From: Paludibacterium yongneupense DSM 18731
GTDB lineage: Bacteria > Pseudomonadota > Gammaproteobacteria > Burkholderiales > Chromobacteriaceae
DNA length: 64,000 nt
Assembly (NCBI RefSeq): GCF_000422925.1
Contig: NZ_KE383958.1
Span: 62,001-126,000, forward strand
Direction of reading: 5' to 3'
Shown: positions 48,973-58,763 of the stretch, piece by piece
Position numbering within the stretch: the first letter of the stretch is position 1
Layout of the letters: each line of letters opens with the position of its first letter
Notes under the pieces: model-generated
What the model was told of the DNA's origin: nothing
What the model saw: only the letters and a program-made list of their open reading frames with translations
The model's database searches: none
Made by a program: the position numbers and the translations under genes

Positions 48973-49890
48973 ATGTTGTTTCAAAAAGCCAAACGCCAGG
49001 CCCTGGCCGAATCGTTGTCCGCGACGACCGACGCCGTCATCGAAGGCCGCAGCCCCTGGGCCGATGCACGCCGCCGCTTCCTGAAGAACAAGGCCGCCGT
49101 GGCCAGCCTGATCGTGTTGCTCGTGATCGGCATCCTGATCGTGGCCGGCCCGTGGGTGTTGCCGCACGCCTTCGACGATACCGATATGGATGCGATGAAT
49201 TTCGCACCGACGCTGCAGGGTTTCCACCTGTTCGGCACCGATGACCTCGGGCGCGATCTGTTGGTGCGCACGCTGATCGGCGGACGCATCTCCTTCATGG
49301 TCGGCATTCTCGGGACGGTGGTCTCGGTCGTGATCGGCGTGTCATGGGGCGCGGTCGCCGGTTTCTTCGGCGGCAGGATCGACGCGCTGATGATGCGCTT
49401 CGTCGACGTGATGTATGCGCTGCCCTTCATGCTGTTTGCCATTCTGTTGATGACCTTCTTCGGCCGCAATCTGGTGCTGATGTTTGTCGCGCTGGGTGCG
49501 ATTTCCTGGCTCGACATGGCGCGTATCGTGCGCGGGCAGACGCTGTCGCTGAAGTCCAAGGAGTTCGTCGAAGCCGCGCATGCCATCGGCGTGCCGCGTC
49601 GGCACATCATCTTCCGTCATATCGTGCCCAACCTGCTGGGCATCGTCGTGGTGTACGCCACGGTGACCATACCCAATGTGATCTTGACCGAGTCGGTACT
49701 GTCCTTCCTCGGCATGGGGGTGCAGGAGCCGATGACGAGCTGGGGCGTATTGGTGGATGAGGGCCAGTCCAAGATGGAAGCGATGCCGTGGCTGCTGCTG
49801 ATTCCGGGCTTCATGCTGTCGCTGACGCTGTATTGTGCCAATTACGTGGGCGACGGGCTGCGCGATGCGCTGGACCCGAAAGACCGCTAA
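48973..49890 (+). CDS. oppC: Oligopeptide ABC transporter permease OppC
   Basis: Second permease of the importer, 305 residues. A cytoplasmic N-terminal helix (about 1-40, with SPWADARRRFLKNKAAVASL) leads to six membrane segments. Diagnostic blocks are HLFGTDDLGRDLLVRTLIGGRISF near 85 and the EAA loop FVEAAHAIGVPRRHIIFRHIVPNLLG near 198. GGGGAGCGA precedes the ATG. It pairs with OppB to form the channel. Confidence 0.94.
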   Translation: MLFQKAKRQALAESLSATTDAVIEGRSPWADARRRFLKNKAAVASLIVLLVIGILIVAGPWVLPHAFDDTDMDAMNFAPTLQGFHLFGTDDLGRDLLVRTLIGGRISFMVGILGTVVSVVIGVSWGAVAGFFGGRIDALMMRFVDVMYALPFMLFAILLMTFFGRNLVLMFVALGAISWLDMARIVRGQTLSLKSKEFVEAAHAIGVPRRHIIFRHIVPNLLGIVVVYATVTIPNVILTESVLSFLGMGVQEPMTSWGVLVDEGQSKMEAMPWLLLIPGFMLSLTLYCANYVGDGLRDALDPKDR

Positions 49891-49906
49891 CCGGGGAGAG
49901 GACACG

Positions 49907-50911
49907 ATGTCTCTGCTGCAAGTGAAAAACCTCGGGGTGCAGTTTGCGACCCATGATGGTGTTGTTACCGCCGTGAACGGCGTGAATTTCGAATTGGACC
50001 CGGGCCAGACCCTGGGCATCGTCGGCGAGTCCGGCTCCGGCAAGAGCCAGTCGGTGCTGGCGATGATGGGCCTGCTGGCGAAAAACGGCAGTACGACCGG
50101 CGAAGCGCTGTTCCAGGGCCGCAACCTGCTGGCCATGGACGCGCACGAGCTCAATCGCATCCGCGGCGATCGTCTGTCGATGATCTTCCAGGATCCGATG
50201 ACCTCGCTGAATCCCTACCTGACGGTCGAGCGGCAAATGACCGAGGTGCTGGAACTTCACAAGAACATGAGTCGCGGCCAGGCCAAGAAGCGCGCGCTCG
50301 ACTTGCTGGAAGCCGTGCGCATTCCCGATGCCGCGCGCCGCATCACGATGTATCCGCACGAATTCTCGGGCGGCATGCGTCAGCGGGTGATGATTGCGAT
50401 GGCGCTGTTGTGCGAGCCGGAAGTGTTGATCGCCGACGAGCCGACCACCGCGCTCGATGTGACGGTGCAGGCGCAGATACTGACCCTGCTCAAAGAGCTG
50501 CAACGCGATTTCGGCACCGCCATCATCATGATCACTCACGATCTCGGCGTCGTCGCCGGGCTGTGCAACAAGGTGATGGTGATGTATGGCGGACGGGTGA
50601 TGGAGTACGCTGCCGCCGATCGCATTTTCTATCAGCCGTCGCATCCCTATACCATCGGTCTGCTCGGGGCCTTGCCGCGGCTGGACCACGACGGTTCCGA
50701 ACTGGTCAGCATTCCCGGCAATCCGCCGAATATGGCGCATATGCCGGCCGGCTGCCCGTTTGCCGAGCGCTGCACGCATCGCAAGGATCGCTGCCAGTCC
50801 GAATTGCCCTTGCTGCACCCCGCCAGCCACGATGGGCAGGTATTACGCGCCTGTCACATGCCCTCGCAAGAACTCATCGCGCTGAACGAGGCGGAGATTC
50901 ATCATGTCTGA
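49907..50911 (+). CDS. oppD: Oligopeptide ABC transporter ATPase OppD
   Basis: One of the two nucleotide-binding subunits of the importer, 334 residues. Walker A is GESGSGKS near residue 43, the Q-loop [11 protein letters not shown] near 100, the signature SGGMRQR near 154, Walker [13 protein letters not shown] near 175 and the switch histidine in [10 protein letters not shown] near 208. A C-terminal oligopeptide-transporter extension with [14 protein letters not shown] carries the cysteines often seen binding an Fe-S cluster in this family. Overlaps oppF by 8 nt. Confidence 0.95.
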   Translation: MSLLQVKNLGVQFATHDGVVTAVNGVNFELDPGQTLGIVGESGSGKSQSVLAMMGLLAKNGSTTGEALFQGRNLLAMDAHELNRIRGDRLSMIFQDPMTSLNPYLTVERQMTEVLELHKNMSRGQAKKRALDLLEAVRIPDAARRITMYPHEFSGGMRQRVMIAMALLCEPEVLIADEPTTALDVTVQAQILTLLKELQRDFGTAIIMITHDLGVVAGLCNKVMVMYGGRVMEYAAADRIFYQPSHPYTIGLLGALPRLDHDGSELVSIPGNPPNMAHMPAGCPFAERCTHRKDRCQSELPLLHPASHDGQVLRACHMPSQELIALNEAEIHHV

Positions 50912-51890
50912 ACAAGCGATTCTGTCCGTACGCAATATCAAGGTTCACTTTCAGGTGGACGGGCACGGCCCGCAGTGGCCGTGGACGCCGAAGAAAGTCC
51001 TCAAGGCGGTCGATGGCGTATCCTTCGACCTCTATCCCGGCGAAACGCTTGGCATCGTCGGCGAGTCCGGCTGTGGCAAGTCGACGCTGTCGCGCGGCAT
51101 TCTCAATTTGATCCCGGCGACCGAGGGCGAGATCGTCTGGATGGGCAAGGATCTGCGCAAAGGCTCGGAAAGCGACTGGCACAAGGTGCGCAGCGATATT
51201 CAGATGATCTTCCAGGATCCGCTGGCATCGCTCAATCCGCGCATGACCATCGCCCAGATCATCGCCGAGCCGCTGAAGACGCACCGTCCCGGCATGTCGG
51301 CGGCAGAGGTGAAAGATCGCGTGCGCAAGATGATGCGGCGGGTGGGCTTGACCGAACAGCAGATCAACCGCTATCCGCATGAATTTTCCGGCGGTCAGTG
51401 CCAGCGCATCGGCATTGCCCGTGCGCTGATTCTGGAGCCCAAGCTGGTGATCTGCGACGAACCGGTGTCCGCACTCGACGTCTCGATCCAGGCCCAGATC
51501 ATCAATCTGCTGAAGGAGCTGCAGCGAGAGATGAATCTGGCGCTGATCTTCATCGCGCACGATCTGGCGGTGGTCAAGCATATTTCCGACCGCATCCTGG
51601 TGATGTATCTGGGGCGCGAGATGGAACTCGCGCAGAAGAAGGCCTTGTACGACAAGCCGTCGCATCCGTATACGCGCGCGTTGCTGTCGGCGATTCCGAT
51701 TCCGGATCCGGAGCTGGAGCGCAACAAGGTGATACAGATTCTGACCGGGGATCTGCCTTCGCCGATCGACCCGCCGTCGGGCTGCGTATTCCGTACCCGC
51801 TGCCCGCTGGCCGAGCCGCGTTGCGCGCAGGAAAGCATCGCCCTGCACCGCGTCGACGACGATACCCAGTCGTCCTGCCTGCTGGTGTGA
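50904..51890 (+). CDS. oppF: Oligopeptide ABC transporter ATPase OppF
   Basis: Second ATPase subunit of the Opp importer, 328 residues. Walker A is GESGCGKST near residue 52, Q-loop [11 protein letters not shown] near 103, signature [12 protein letters not shown] near 157, Walker [13 protein letters not shown] near 178 and [12 protein letters not shown] near 213. A cysteine-containing C-terminal segment ([16 protein letters not shown]) matches OppF/DppF proteins. It closes the oppABCDF operon and is followed by a strong terminator. Confidence 0.95.
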   Translation: MSEQAILSVRNIKVHFQVDGHGPQWPWTPKKVLKAVDGVSFDLYPGETLGIVGESGCGKSTLSRGILNLIPATEGEIVWMGKDLRKGSESDWHKVRSDIQMIFQDPLASLNPRMTIAQIIAEPLKTHRPGMSAAEVKDRVRKMMRRVGLTEQQINRYPHEFSGGQCQRIGIARALILEPKLVICDEPVSALDVSIQAQIINLLKELQREMNLALIFIAHDLAVVKHISDRILVMYLGREMELAQKKALYDKPSHPYTRALLSAIPIPDPELERNKVIQILTGDLPSPIDPPSGCVFRTRCPLAEPRCAQESIALHRVDDDTQSSCLLV

Positions 51891-51895
51891 GAACG

Positions 51896-51935
51896 ACGCC
51901 TGACGCCCGGCCAGGCCCGGGCGTCAGGCGTTTTT
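51896..51935 (+). terminator. Intrinsic terminator after oppF
   Basis: A perfect 15-bp stem (51896-51910 with 51917-51931), a 6-nt loop and a T run at 51931-51935 follow the oppF stop by 6 nt. The right arm overlaps the last codons of the convergent tcdA gene. Confidence 0.93.
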
Positions 51936-52703
51936 CAGCAGTTTCTTCAGAATTTCCGCCACGGCGAACAGACCGAAGCTCGCCGTCACGACCATGCTTG
52001 CGCCGAAGCCGGCGCACGACAGCCCCTGCGGGCCGCGATCTGCGGTGTCGCAGTGTTCTCCGCCCTGCGGATAGATGAGAGTCTCGGTCGAATAAACGCA
52101 GCTCACCCCCATTTTCTTGCTGCCGTCGCGGCTGAAGCCGTAGTGGCGGCGCAGGCGGTAGCGCATGTTCGCGAGCAGCGGGTCCTGGGTGACCTGGGTG
52201 AGGTCGGCGACGCGGATGAGACCGGGGTTGGTCTGACCGCCCGCGCCGCCGCTGACGATCAGCGGCTGGCGCCGACGTAGGCACCAGGCCGCCAGCGCGG
52301 CCTTGACCCGGACATTGTCTATGGCATCGAAGATGCAATCGAAGCCCGCGCCCAGCATGGTATCGAGCGTGTCTTCCGCGATGAAGTCCTCGACCTCGTC
52401 GACGCGGCAGGCGGGATTGATGGCACGTACGCGCTCGGCCAGCGCGGTCACCTTGGCCATCCCGAAAAAGGGATCGAGCGCCGGCAGTTGCCGGTTGACG
52501 TTGGAGATGGCGATATTGTCCAGATCGATCAGGGTCAGCCGGCCGACGCCGCTGCGGGCGAGTGCCTCGACGGCCCAGGATCCGACGCCGCCGACGCCGA
52601 TCACGCAGACGTGGGCCTCGCGAAAGCGTTCAAGGGCGCGCGCCCCGTACAGGCGGGCGATTCCGCCGAAACGGCGTTCGAGTTCAGGGTCGGTAACGGT
52701 CAT
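51924..52703 (-). CDS. tcdA: tRNA threonylcarbamoyladenosine dehydratase
   Basis: E1-like (ThiF/MoeB superfamily) enzyme that cyclises t6A37 of ANN-decoding tRNAs to ct6A in an ATP-dependent step. The 259-residue protein has FGGIARLYGARALERF at the N terminus, the nucleotide loop VIGVGGVGSWAVEALARSG near residue 34, LIDLDNIAISNVNRQ near 58, DAIDNVRVK near 127 and GVSCVYSTE near 199. These features separate TcdA/CsdL from MoeB and ThiF. No sulfur-transfer partners (csdA/csdE) are adjacent. Confidence 0.9.
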   Translation of the reverse strand: MTVTDPELERRFGGIARLYGARALERFREAHVCVIGVGGVGSWAVEALARSGVGRLTLIDLDNIAISNVNRQLPALDPFFGMAKVTALAERVRAINPACRVDEVEDFIAEDTLDTMLGAGFDCIFDAIDNVRVKAALAAWCLRRRQPLIVSGGAGGQTNPGLIRVADLTQVTQDPLLANMRYRLRRHYGFSRDGSKKMGVSCVYSTETLIYPQGGEHCDTADRGPQGLSCAGFGASMVVTASFGLFAVAEILKKLLKNA

Positions 52704-52919
52704 CGGGTGGTCGCAAAACTGGTCGGGATCGAACCCGACAGGATACGCGAGCTCGGGCGCGCGCGGTAGTCAAAATCGCTTGGGGTCGTGGTTGGGACTG
52801 CCTATCATGGATAAGGATCGCGTATGAATCCGGGGCCGGATTCCTCTGCGCGGCCAAGGTGTCCCGGGGCGGGAACGCTTGTGTTTCCGCGGCCGGGTGC
52901 TTTCTTTTGGGAGAGACCC

Positions 52920-53141
52920 ATGAAGCAGCCCCGTTTCGATATCGATCTCGACAAGCACTACAACGCCACCATGGTCATCGCCTGCGCGGTGTGCGGGCAC
53001 GAACACAGGATGACGCTGAAAACACTGAAGCCGGACACCAGTATGACGTGCCAGTGCGGCGCGCCGATCACGCTGACCCCTCATTCCATCATGGCCGCGC
53101 AGAAACGCGCGGCCGAAATCAGGCAGGCCTATCGGGTTTGA
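52920..53141 (+). CDS. Small cysteine-containing hypothetical protein
   Basis: A 73-residue soluble protein that I cannot name. The ATG at 52920 follows GGGAGAG. It contains CAVCGHEHRMTLKTL (near 23-37) and CQCGAPITL (near 49-57), giving a C-x2-C...C-x-C pattern that could bind zinc as a small ribbon. The C-terminal part is a charged helix (MAAQKRAAEIRQAYRV). Codon use resembles its neighbours. It stands alone between tcdA and ltaE. Confidence 0.65.
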   Translation: MKQPRFDIDLDKHYNATMVIACAVCGHEHRMTLKTLKPDTSMTCQCGAPITLTPHSIMAAQKRAAEIRQAYRV

Positions 53142-53204
53142 ACGCCGAATCCTGAATGACTACCCGCCAGCGCGCCAAGCTGGCATGATCGGACTCGGGT
53201 CCGA

Positions 53205-53257
53205 GCGCTGCCGCCGAGGCGGAGCGCAGTTGTAGCGGCGGCCCACGGGCCGCCGCT
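53205..53257 (+). other. Tandem stem-loops upstream of ltaE
   Basis: Two strong GC-rich hairpins occur in the gap before the threonine aldolase gene. The first pairs 53205-53214 with 53219-53227 (one bulge), and the second pairs 53234-53243 with 53248-53257. The second could end the preceding small gene, but only a weak T-rich stretch (CATTTC) follows. The stretch does not show the conserved core of a glycine riboswitch. Confidence 0.5.
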
Positions 53258-53282
53258 CGTCATTTCAGCAATGGAGAAAACA

Positions 53283-54311
53283 ATGCAGTGGATCGATATG
53301 CGCAGCGATACCGTGACCCAGCCCACGCCGGCAATGCGCCGCGCGATGGCCGAGGCCGAAGTGGGGGACGATGTCTATGGCGACGATCCCACGGTGCTGC
53401 GCCTGGAGAGCGAGGCGGCCGAACGCCTGGGCAAGGAAGCGGCTTTGTTTGTCCCGAGCGGCACCATGGGCAATCAGTTGGCGCTGTTTACGCACTGCCA
53501 GCGCGGCGACGAAGTGATCCTGACCGACGATTGCCATATTGTCTGGCACGAGGCGGGTGCCGCCGCAGTGATCGCGGGCGTGCAATTGCGGACCCAGGCC
53601 AGCCTGTCCGGCGCGCTGGACCCGCGCGCGCTCGACGCGGCCATCCGCCGTGGCGACGATATCCACTGTCCGCGCACCGGGCTGATCTGCGTCGAGAATG
53701 CGCATTCCAACGGCCGGGTGCTGCCACTCGCCGCGATGCGCGATGTGTGGCAGCTCGCCCGCGAGGCCGGCGTGCCGCTACATCTGGACGGCGCACGCGT
53801 ATTCAATGCGGCTGCGCATCTCGGGGTCGATGTGCGCGAGATTACCCGCTATGCCGATAGCGTGATGTGCTGCCTGTCCAAGGGGCTGGCGGCCCCCGTC
53901 GGCTCGCTGCTGGCCGGTTCTTCTGCCTTCGTCGCCGCCGCGCGCCGCAAACGCAAGCTGCTCGGCGGAGGTTTGCGCCAGGCCGGCGTGCTGGCGGCGC
54001 CGGGGCGGCTCGCCTTGTCCGAGATGAGCGTGCGGCTCGGCGAAGACCATGCCCATGCCCGCGAACTCGCGCAGCGTCTGGCCTCGCTGCCCGGCATCGA
54101 TGTCGACTGCTCGGCGGTGCATATCAATATGGTCTGGTTTACGCTATCCGCCGCCATCGATCAGGCGCGTCTGATGGCGGCTCTCGCCGCCGCCGGTATC
54201 CGCGCGAACCCGCCCGAGGGCGGGCGCATGCGGCTGGTGACCCACTGGCAGATCGGAGCGCCCGAGATCGAGCGCGTGGCGGCGGTCTTCGCCGCCCAGA
54301 CTGCTCTCTGA
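53283..54311 (+). CDS. ltaE: Low-specificity L-threonine aldolase
   Basis: PLP enzyme that splits L-threonine and L-allo-threonine to glycine and acetaldehyde. The 342-residue protein begins with the family motif [18 protein letters not shown], then [12 protein letters not shown], the HIVWHEAGA region near 83, and the cofactor lysine Lys200 in [12 protein letters not shown] (Lys197 in E. coli). The ATG at 53283 is preferred to 53271 because GGAG lies 7 nt upstream. The unstructured coupling to neighbours suggests its own transcript. Confidence 0.93.
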   Translation: MQWIDMRSDTVTQPTPAMRRAMAEAEVGDDVYGDDPTVLRLESEAAERLGKEAALFVPSGTMGNQLALFTHCQRGDEVILTDDCHIVWHEAGAAAVIAGVQLRTQASLSGALDPRALDAAIRRGDDIHCPRTGLICVENAHSNGRVLPLAAMRDVWQLAREAGVPLHLDGARVFNAAAHLGVDVREITRYADSVMCCLSKGLAAPVGSLLAGSSAFVAAARRKRKLLGGGLRQAGVLAAPGRLALSEMSVRLGEDHAHARELAQRLASLPGIDVDCSAVHINMVWFTLSAAIDQARLMAALAAAGIRANPPEGGRMRLVTHWQIGAPEIERVAAVFAAQTAL

Positions 54312-54335
54312 TCGCAATCCGTAGGGATGATGACC

Positions 54336-55106
54336 ATGGTGCGACGGCTGTTTTGCCTGTTGCTGCTGCTGGCCGGTTCCGCTCGCGCCGCGCCCGTCAG
54401 CGGGGTCGTGACCTTGCCTACCCGTCCCGGTGTCACGCAGCGCTTTCTGCTGCTGACGCCATCGCAGCCGGCGGTCGCGAGCGTGGTGCTGTTTGCCGGC
54501 GGGGACGGGCATATCGGCATCGGCGACGACGGCCGTCTCGAGCGTGGCGGCAATTTTCTGGTGCGCACGCGAGAGGCGTGGGCGCAGCAGGGGTTTCTGG
54601 TCGCGGTGCCGGATACGCCATCCGATCAGGACGGCATCGCCACATTTCGTGAAAGCGCGGAGCATGCGACCGATATTGCGGCCGTTGTCGATTTCCTGCG
54701 GCAACGGGCGGATGTGCCGGTATGGCTGGTGGGGACCAGCCGCGGCACGACCTCGGCTGCCGCTGCGGGCATCCGCCTGCAATCGCGCATCGCGGGCGTC
54801 GTGTTGACGTCCACCGTCGCCCGCGGTCGCGGCAATGTCGCCGGATTGGAACTCGGGCGCCTGGCCCGGCCGGTGTTGCTGATGTATCACCGCGACGACA
54901 GCTGCAAGGCGACGCCGCCGGCCGGCGCCGAAGAGATTGTGCGTGCCCTGTCTGCCGCGCCGGTCAAGGCCAGGATCGCGGAAGAAGGCGGCATCAGCCG
55001 CGGCGAGCCGTGCGAGGCGTTCGCCTACCACGGTTACAACGGCATAGAAGAGCGTGTCGTGCGCGATGCGGCCGACTGGATCAAAGCGCCGCATGCGCTG
55101 CCCTGA
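54336..55106 (+). CDS. Secreted alpha/beta hydrolase
   Basis: Probable exported serine hydrolase, 256 residues. A signal peptide (MVRRLFCLLLLLAGSARAA) is followed by an alpha/beta hydrolase core with VVLFAGGDGHIGIG (oxyanion side), the nucleophile elbow VGTSRGTTSAAA near residue 140, an aspartate in LLMYHRDDSCKATPP near 188 and a histidine in EAFAYHGYNGIE near 233. Substrate is unknown; no close characterised family was recognised. AGGG ends 9 nt before the ATG at 54336, which is why this start was taken over 54327 and 54330. Confidence 0.75.
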   Translation: MVRRLFCLLLLLAGSARAAPVSGVVTLPTRPGVTQRFLLLTPSQPAVASVVLFAGGDGHIGIGDDGRLERGGNFLVRTREAWAQQGFLVAVPDTPSDQDGIATFRESAEHATDIAAVVDFLRQRADVPVWLVGTSRGTTSAAAAGIRLQSRIAGVVLTSTVARGRGNVAGLELGRLARPVLLMYHRDDSCKATPPAGAEEIVRALSAAPVKARIAEEGGISRGEPCEAFAYHGYNGIEERVVRDAADWIKAPHALP

Positions 55107-55183
55107 CAGCCCTGCGCGCGCGGAGCCGCGCGAAAGGTGAAGCTGTGTTAAGCTCGGCGCAAACGATCAAACCCGGGTTCAAC

Positions 55184-57214
55184 ATGTCCGAAATTCTGGA
55201 TCCCTATCTGTGGCTGGAAAACCTTGACGACGACGATGCCAGGCGCTGGGTCGAAGGCCAGAATGCGCTCAGCCAGGCTCGCCTGGACGGCGACGCCCGA
55301 TTCGAGTCGCTAAGCGCCGACATCCTTGCCACGCTGCGCGATACGCGGCAGATTCCTTTCTTCAGCGAACACGACGGCTGGTTATACAACTTTCATCAGG
55401 ATGCCGAGCACCCGCGCGGGATCTATCGCCGCACTCGTCTGGCCAGCTACCGCGCGGCCGATGCCGAATGGGAAATGCGGCTCGATATCGATGCGCTGGC
55501 CGCAAGCGAAGGGCAGGACTGGTATCTGGACGGCGTTTCCCACTACACGCTGGAACCGTGGCGCTGCCTGGTCAGCTTGACCCCGGGCGGCGGGGACGCC
55601 ACGGTCGCGCGTGAATTCGATCTCGAGCGTGGCGAATTCGTCGCAGACGGATTCTCCTTGCCGCTGGGCAAGAATCATTTCGCCTGGCGCGATCGCGACA
55701 GTCTGTTCGTCTGCCCGGCATGGGAGGCCAGCCAACTCAGCCGCGCCGGCTATCCGCGCGAGGTGTGGCTGCTGCAACGCGGCCAGGCGCTGAGCGATGC
55801 CCGGCACCTGTTTCGCGCCGCGCAAGCCGGCATGATGGTCGCCGCCTGGCGTTTTCTCGCGCGCGACGGCGGGGTGCTCGACATGATCGAGGCTTCGGAC
55901 AGCTTCTATCGCAAGACCTACTACCGCATCGACGGCGACGGCCGGACGAGCGCCTTGCCGCTGCCCGCGCGTTGTGACGTGGAAGCGTGGCTGGATGGCG
56001 ACCTGGTGGTCAAGCTGGCCGAGAACTGGCGCTGGCAGCAGCAGGACTACGCGGCCGGTTCGCTACTGGCGGTTGCCGTCGATCCTGGCGGCGCGCTGGG
56101 CGCCGCGCAATGCCTGGTGGCCCCCGATGCCCGTCTTTCCATCGAAACCGTCGAGGCCAGCGCTTCCTTCATCCTGGTCGGCTTGCTGGAAAACGTCAAC
56201 AGCCGGCTGATCGGTTTCGAGCGGCGCGACGGATGCTGGCAGCGGTTCGAGACGGCCGCGCCGCGCGGGGGCGTGATCGAGTGGGTCGATCAGCCATGGG
56301 CGAGCGATGTGCTGTATTACAGTTTCAGCGATTTTCTGACGCCGACCGGCTTGTACCGCTTGACGCTGCCCGCGGGCGAACCGGAATGCCTGCGTTCGCA
56401 GCCCGCCAGTTTCGACGCCGCGCCGTTCTGCGTCGAGCAAGCCGAGGCGATCGCGGCGGACGGCACGGCGATCCCGTATTTTCTGGTGCGGCGACGCGAT
56501 GCCCCCTTCGATGGCGAGCAGCCGACGCTGTTATATGGTTATGGCGGTTTCGAAGTCCCGATGCTGCCCTACTATGTCGATAATTTCGGCCCGCAGTGGC
56601 TGGAACGAGGCGGGGCCTTCGTCCTGGCCAATATCCGCGGCGGAGGCGAATTCGGCCCTGCCTGGCATCAGGCGGCACAAGGCGTGCGCCGGCAGGTCGG
56701 CTTCGACGATTTCATTTGCGTGGCCGAGGATCTGATCGCCCGTGGCGTGACGCGGCCGCGCCGGCTGGCCATCGAGGGCGGAAGCAATGGCGGCCTGCTG
56801 GTCGGGGCGGCGATGGTGCAGCGCCCGGAGCTGTTTCAGGCCGTGGTGTGCGAGGTGCCGCTGCTGGACATGCTGGGCTACACCCGGCTGTCTGCCGGAG
56901 CCAGCTGGATCGACGAGTATGGCGATCCCGACGATCCGGAGCAGCGCCCGCATCTGGAGGCGTATTCGCCCTATCACCGTTTGCAGCCCGGTCAACGCTA
57001 TCCGAAGGCGCTGTTCACGACCAGCGGCAGCGATGATCGCGTGCATCCCGGCCACGCGCGCAAGATGGTGGCCCGTCTCAACGAGCTCGGCTATCAGGCC
57101 CTGTTTTACGAAAGTGGAAGCGGAGGCCACGGTGGCAACGCCGGACAGGAACAGACGGCGCAGGAACTCGCGCGCGTGCTGGTCTATCTCTACCAGCAAC
57201 TGATGGACGATTGA
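55184..57214 (+). CDS. Prolyl oligopeptidase family serine peptidase (S9A)
   Basis: Cytoplasmic-type peptidase of 676 residues that cleaves short peptides, usually after proline. An N-terminal beta-propeller (about 70-400) gates an alpha/beta hydrolase domain. The catalytic triad is readable: Ser534 in IEGGSNGGLL, Asp617 in SGSDDRVHPGHARK and His649 in SGSGGHGGN. The opening DPYLWLENLDDDDARRWVEGQN is typical of the family. No signal peptide is seen. Whether it prefers proline or basic residues (oligopeptidase B type) is not decided; the GGSNGG and DDRVHPGHA sequences favour the prolyl group. Confidence 0.88.
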   Translation: MSEILDPYLWLENLDDDDARRWVEGQNALSQARLDGDARFESLSADILATLRDTRQIPFFSEHDGWLYNFHQDAEHPRGIYRRTRLASYRAADAEWEMRLDIDALAASEGQDWYLDGVSHYTLEPWRCLVSLTPGGGDATVAREFDLERGEFVADGFSLPLGKNHFAWRDRDSLFVCPAWEASQLSRAGYPREVWLLQRGQALSDARHLFRAAQAGMMVAAWRFLARDGGVLDMIEASDSFYRKTYYRIDGDGRTSALPLPARCDVEAWLDGDLVVKLAENWRWQQQDYAAGSLLAVAVDPGGALGAAQCLVAPDARLSIETVEASASFILVGLLENVNSRLIGFERRDGCWQRFETAAPRGGVIEWVDQPWASDVLYYSFSDFLTPTGLYRLTLPAGEPECLRSQPASFDAAPFCVEQAEAIAADGTAIPYFLVRRRDAPFDGEQPTLLYGYGGFEVPMLPYYVDNFGPQWLERGGAFVLANIRGGGEFGPAWHQAAQGVRRQVGFDDFICVAEDLIARGVTRPRRLAIEGGSNGGLLVGAAMVQRPELFQAVVCEVPLLDMLGYTRLSAGASWIDEYGDPDDPEQRPHLEAYSPYHRLQPGQRYPKALFTTSGSDDRVHPGHARKMVARLNELGYQALFYESGSGGHGGNAGQEQTAQELARVLVYLYQQLMDD

Positions 57215-57229
57215 TGGGCGGCCGGGCCG

Positions 57230-57844
57230 CTAGCGGCTCTCCAGTTCGGCGATACGCGCTTTAAGCGCTTCGACTTCGGCCTCCAGACTGCTTACGCGCG
57301 CCGCCAGTCCGCTTTCGGCGGCGGGTGCCGTGGCTGCGATCTGCGCTTCGCCGTACAGCAGGTGGGCCCAGCGCGCTTCGCGGGCGCCGGGTTGCCGCTC
57401 CATCAACTGCACCAGTGGCGGGTATTTGTCCGCCAGTTGCTGCAGAGCGTTTTCGACTTCCGCAACGCTGGAGAACGGGTAGAGGCGACCGCTGCGAGCC
57501 CGGATTTCGGCCGCGGTCTGCGCGCCGCGCAGCATCAGCAGCGCGAGCGTGGCCGAGCGCGCGCCTTCTATATTCCATTCGTAAGGCAGACGGTGCTCGT
57601 ATTTCACCACGCGACTGCCGGAGGGCTGACGCTCGGCGATCAGACGGCGCGCGCTCAGCGCGTCGATCGCGGCGACGACGTCCGGCTCGTCCAGCTGGAG
57701 GACCGGTTCCCGGCTCGTCAATTGATTGCAGGCGTTGATGATGGCGTTGAGCGTCATCGGATAGGCGTCTGGTGTCAGCGCTTGCTTTTCGACCAGAACC
57801 CCCAGTACGCGGACTTCGGCGGGGGAAAATTCGTACGTATCCAT
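57230..57844 (-). CDS. YceH-family protein (DUF480)
   Basis: Protein of 204 residues of the YceH/UPF0502 family, made of two winged-helix-like units. The family blocks are EVRVLGVLVEKQALTPDAYPMTLNAI near residue 10, CNQLTSREPV near 39, and LTLLMLRGAQTAAEIRARSGRLYPF-type repeat near 100. A coiled-coil C terminus (about 175-204, SLEAEVEALKARIAELESR) ends the protein. Its biochemical role is unknown. The ATG at 57844 gives the family N terminus. Confidence 0.82.
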   Translation of the reverse strand: MDTYEFSPAEVRVLGVLVEKQALTPDAYPMTLNAIINACNQLTSREPVLQLDEPDVVAAIDALSARRLIAERQPSGSRVVKYEHRLPYEWNIEGARSATLALLMLRGAQTAAEIRARSGRLYPFSSVAEVENALQQLADKYPPLVQLMERQPGAREARWAHLLYGEAQIAATAPAAESGLAARVSSLEAEVEALKARIAELESR

Positions 57845-57986
57845 TGGCGGCTCTCCGGGTGAATGCACAGGAGACCGCGGCGACGGACTCCATCAGGCGA
57901 TCATGATCGCATCATTACGCTCCAGGGCCAACGGACTTGACAGCGCGAGTGGCGAGCGCCACGCTTGCAGGCGATTTTTCTTCCGT

Positions 57987-58763
57987 ATGACGACCATGAT
58001 TCGATGCGATCTATTGCTTGTTGAACAAGGGCTGGCGGCATCTCGTACCGCGGCGCAGAACCTGATCGCCTGCGGGCGCGTCAGCCTGGAATGCAACGGG
58101 CGTCTGCAGCCTGTGAGCAAGCCCAGTCTGAAACTCGACCCCGGCAGTTGTCTGCGGGTTAGACCCGATGCGGCCGATCGCTATGTGTCGCGCGGCGGGC
58201 TGAAGCTGGAGGGCGCGTTGGCGCAGGCGGGGCTCGATGTAAGCGGCATGAGCGCGCTCGACGTGGGGCAGTCGACCGGCGGTTTCAGCGACTGTCTGCT
58301 GCAGGCCGGTGCGCGGCATGTCGTCGGCGTCGATGTCGGGCACGACCAGTTGGCAGCCCGTCTGCGCAATGAGCCGAGGCTGCGCTATTTCGAGGGTGTG
58401 AACGCGCGTGCGCTGGATGCCGCCACCCTGTTGCAGGCCAACGGGGGGGAAGCCTTCGACTTGATGGTCTGCGATGTCTCCTTCATTTCGCTGACGCTGG
58501 TTCTGCCTGCCGCCTTGCCCTTGCTCGCGCGCGACGGCTGCCTGCTGTCGCTGGTCAAGCCCCAGTTCGAGGTCGGACGCGAGGGCCTGGGCAAGGGGGG
58601 CATCGTCAAGAATGAAAATCTGTACCCGCGGGTGCGGGAAAAGATAGGCGATGCCCTGTTCGCCGCCGGCTGGGCAGAGTGCGCCTGGTTCGACAGCCCC
58701 ATTCGCGGCGGCGACGGCAACCGCGAGTTCTTCGTGCTCGCCCGGCGCGCCGGCGCCGACTAG
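57987..58763 (+). CDS. TlyA-family rRNA 2'-O-methyltransferase
   Basis: RNA methyltransferase of 258 residues in the TlyA/hemolysin A family. An S4 RNA-binding domain (CDLLLVEQGLAASRTAAQNLIACGRV, about 6-31) is followed by an FtsJ-type methyltransferase core with DVGQSTGGFSDCLLQAGA near 92, VCDVSFISL near 162 and VKPQFEVGREGLGKGGIV near 192. The family methylates 16S and/or 23S rRNA in mycobacteria; the old hemolysin name is misleading. Glycine-rich motif I has Gln where Ser is usual. A second ATG at 57996 is a possible start. Ends 4 nt inside the convergent usp gene. Confidence 0.87.
   Translation: MTTMIRCDLLLVEQGLAASRTAAQNLIACGRVSLECNGRLQPVSKPSLKLDPGSCLRVRPDAADRYVSRGGLKLEGALAQAGLDVSGMSALDVGQSTGGFSDCLLQAGARHVVGVDVGHDQLAARLRNEPRLRYFEGVNARALDAATLLQANGGEAFDLMVCDVSFISLTLVLPAALPLLARDGCLLSLVKPQFEVGREGLGKGGIVKNENLYPRVREKIGDALFAAGWAECAWFDSPIRGGDGNREFFVLARRAGAD

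Noticed and set aside
53142-53282. Possible glycine riboswitch before threonine aldolase
   Set aside because: The conserved glycine aptamer core is not present; only simple hairpins are seen.
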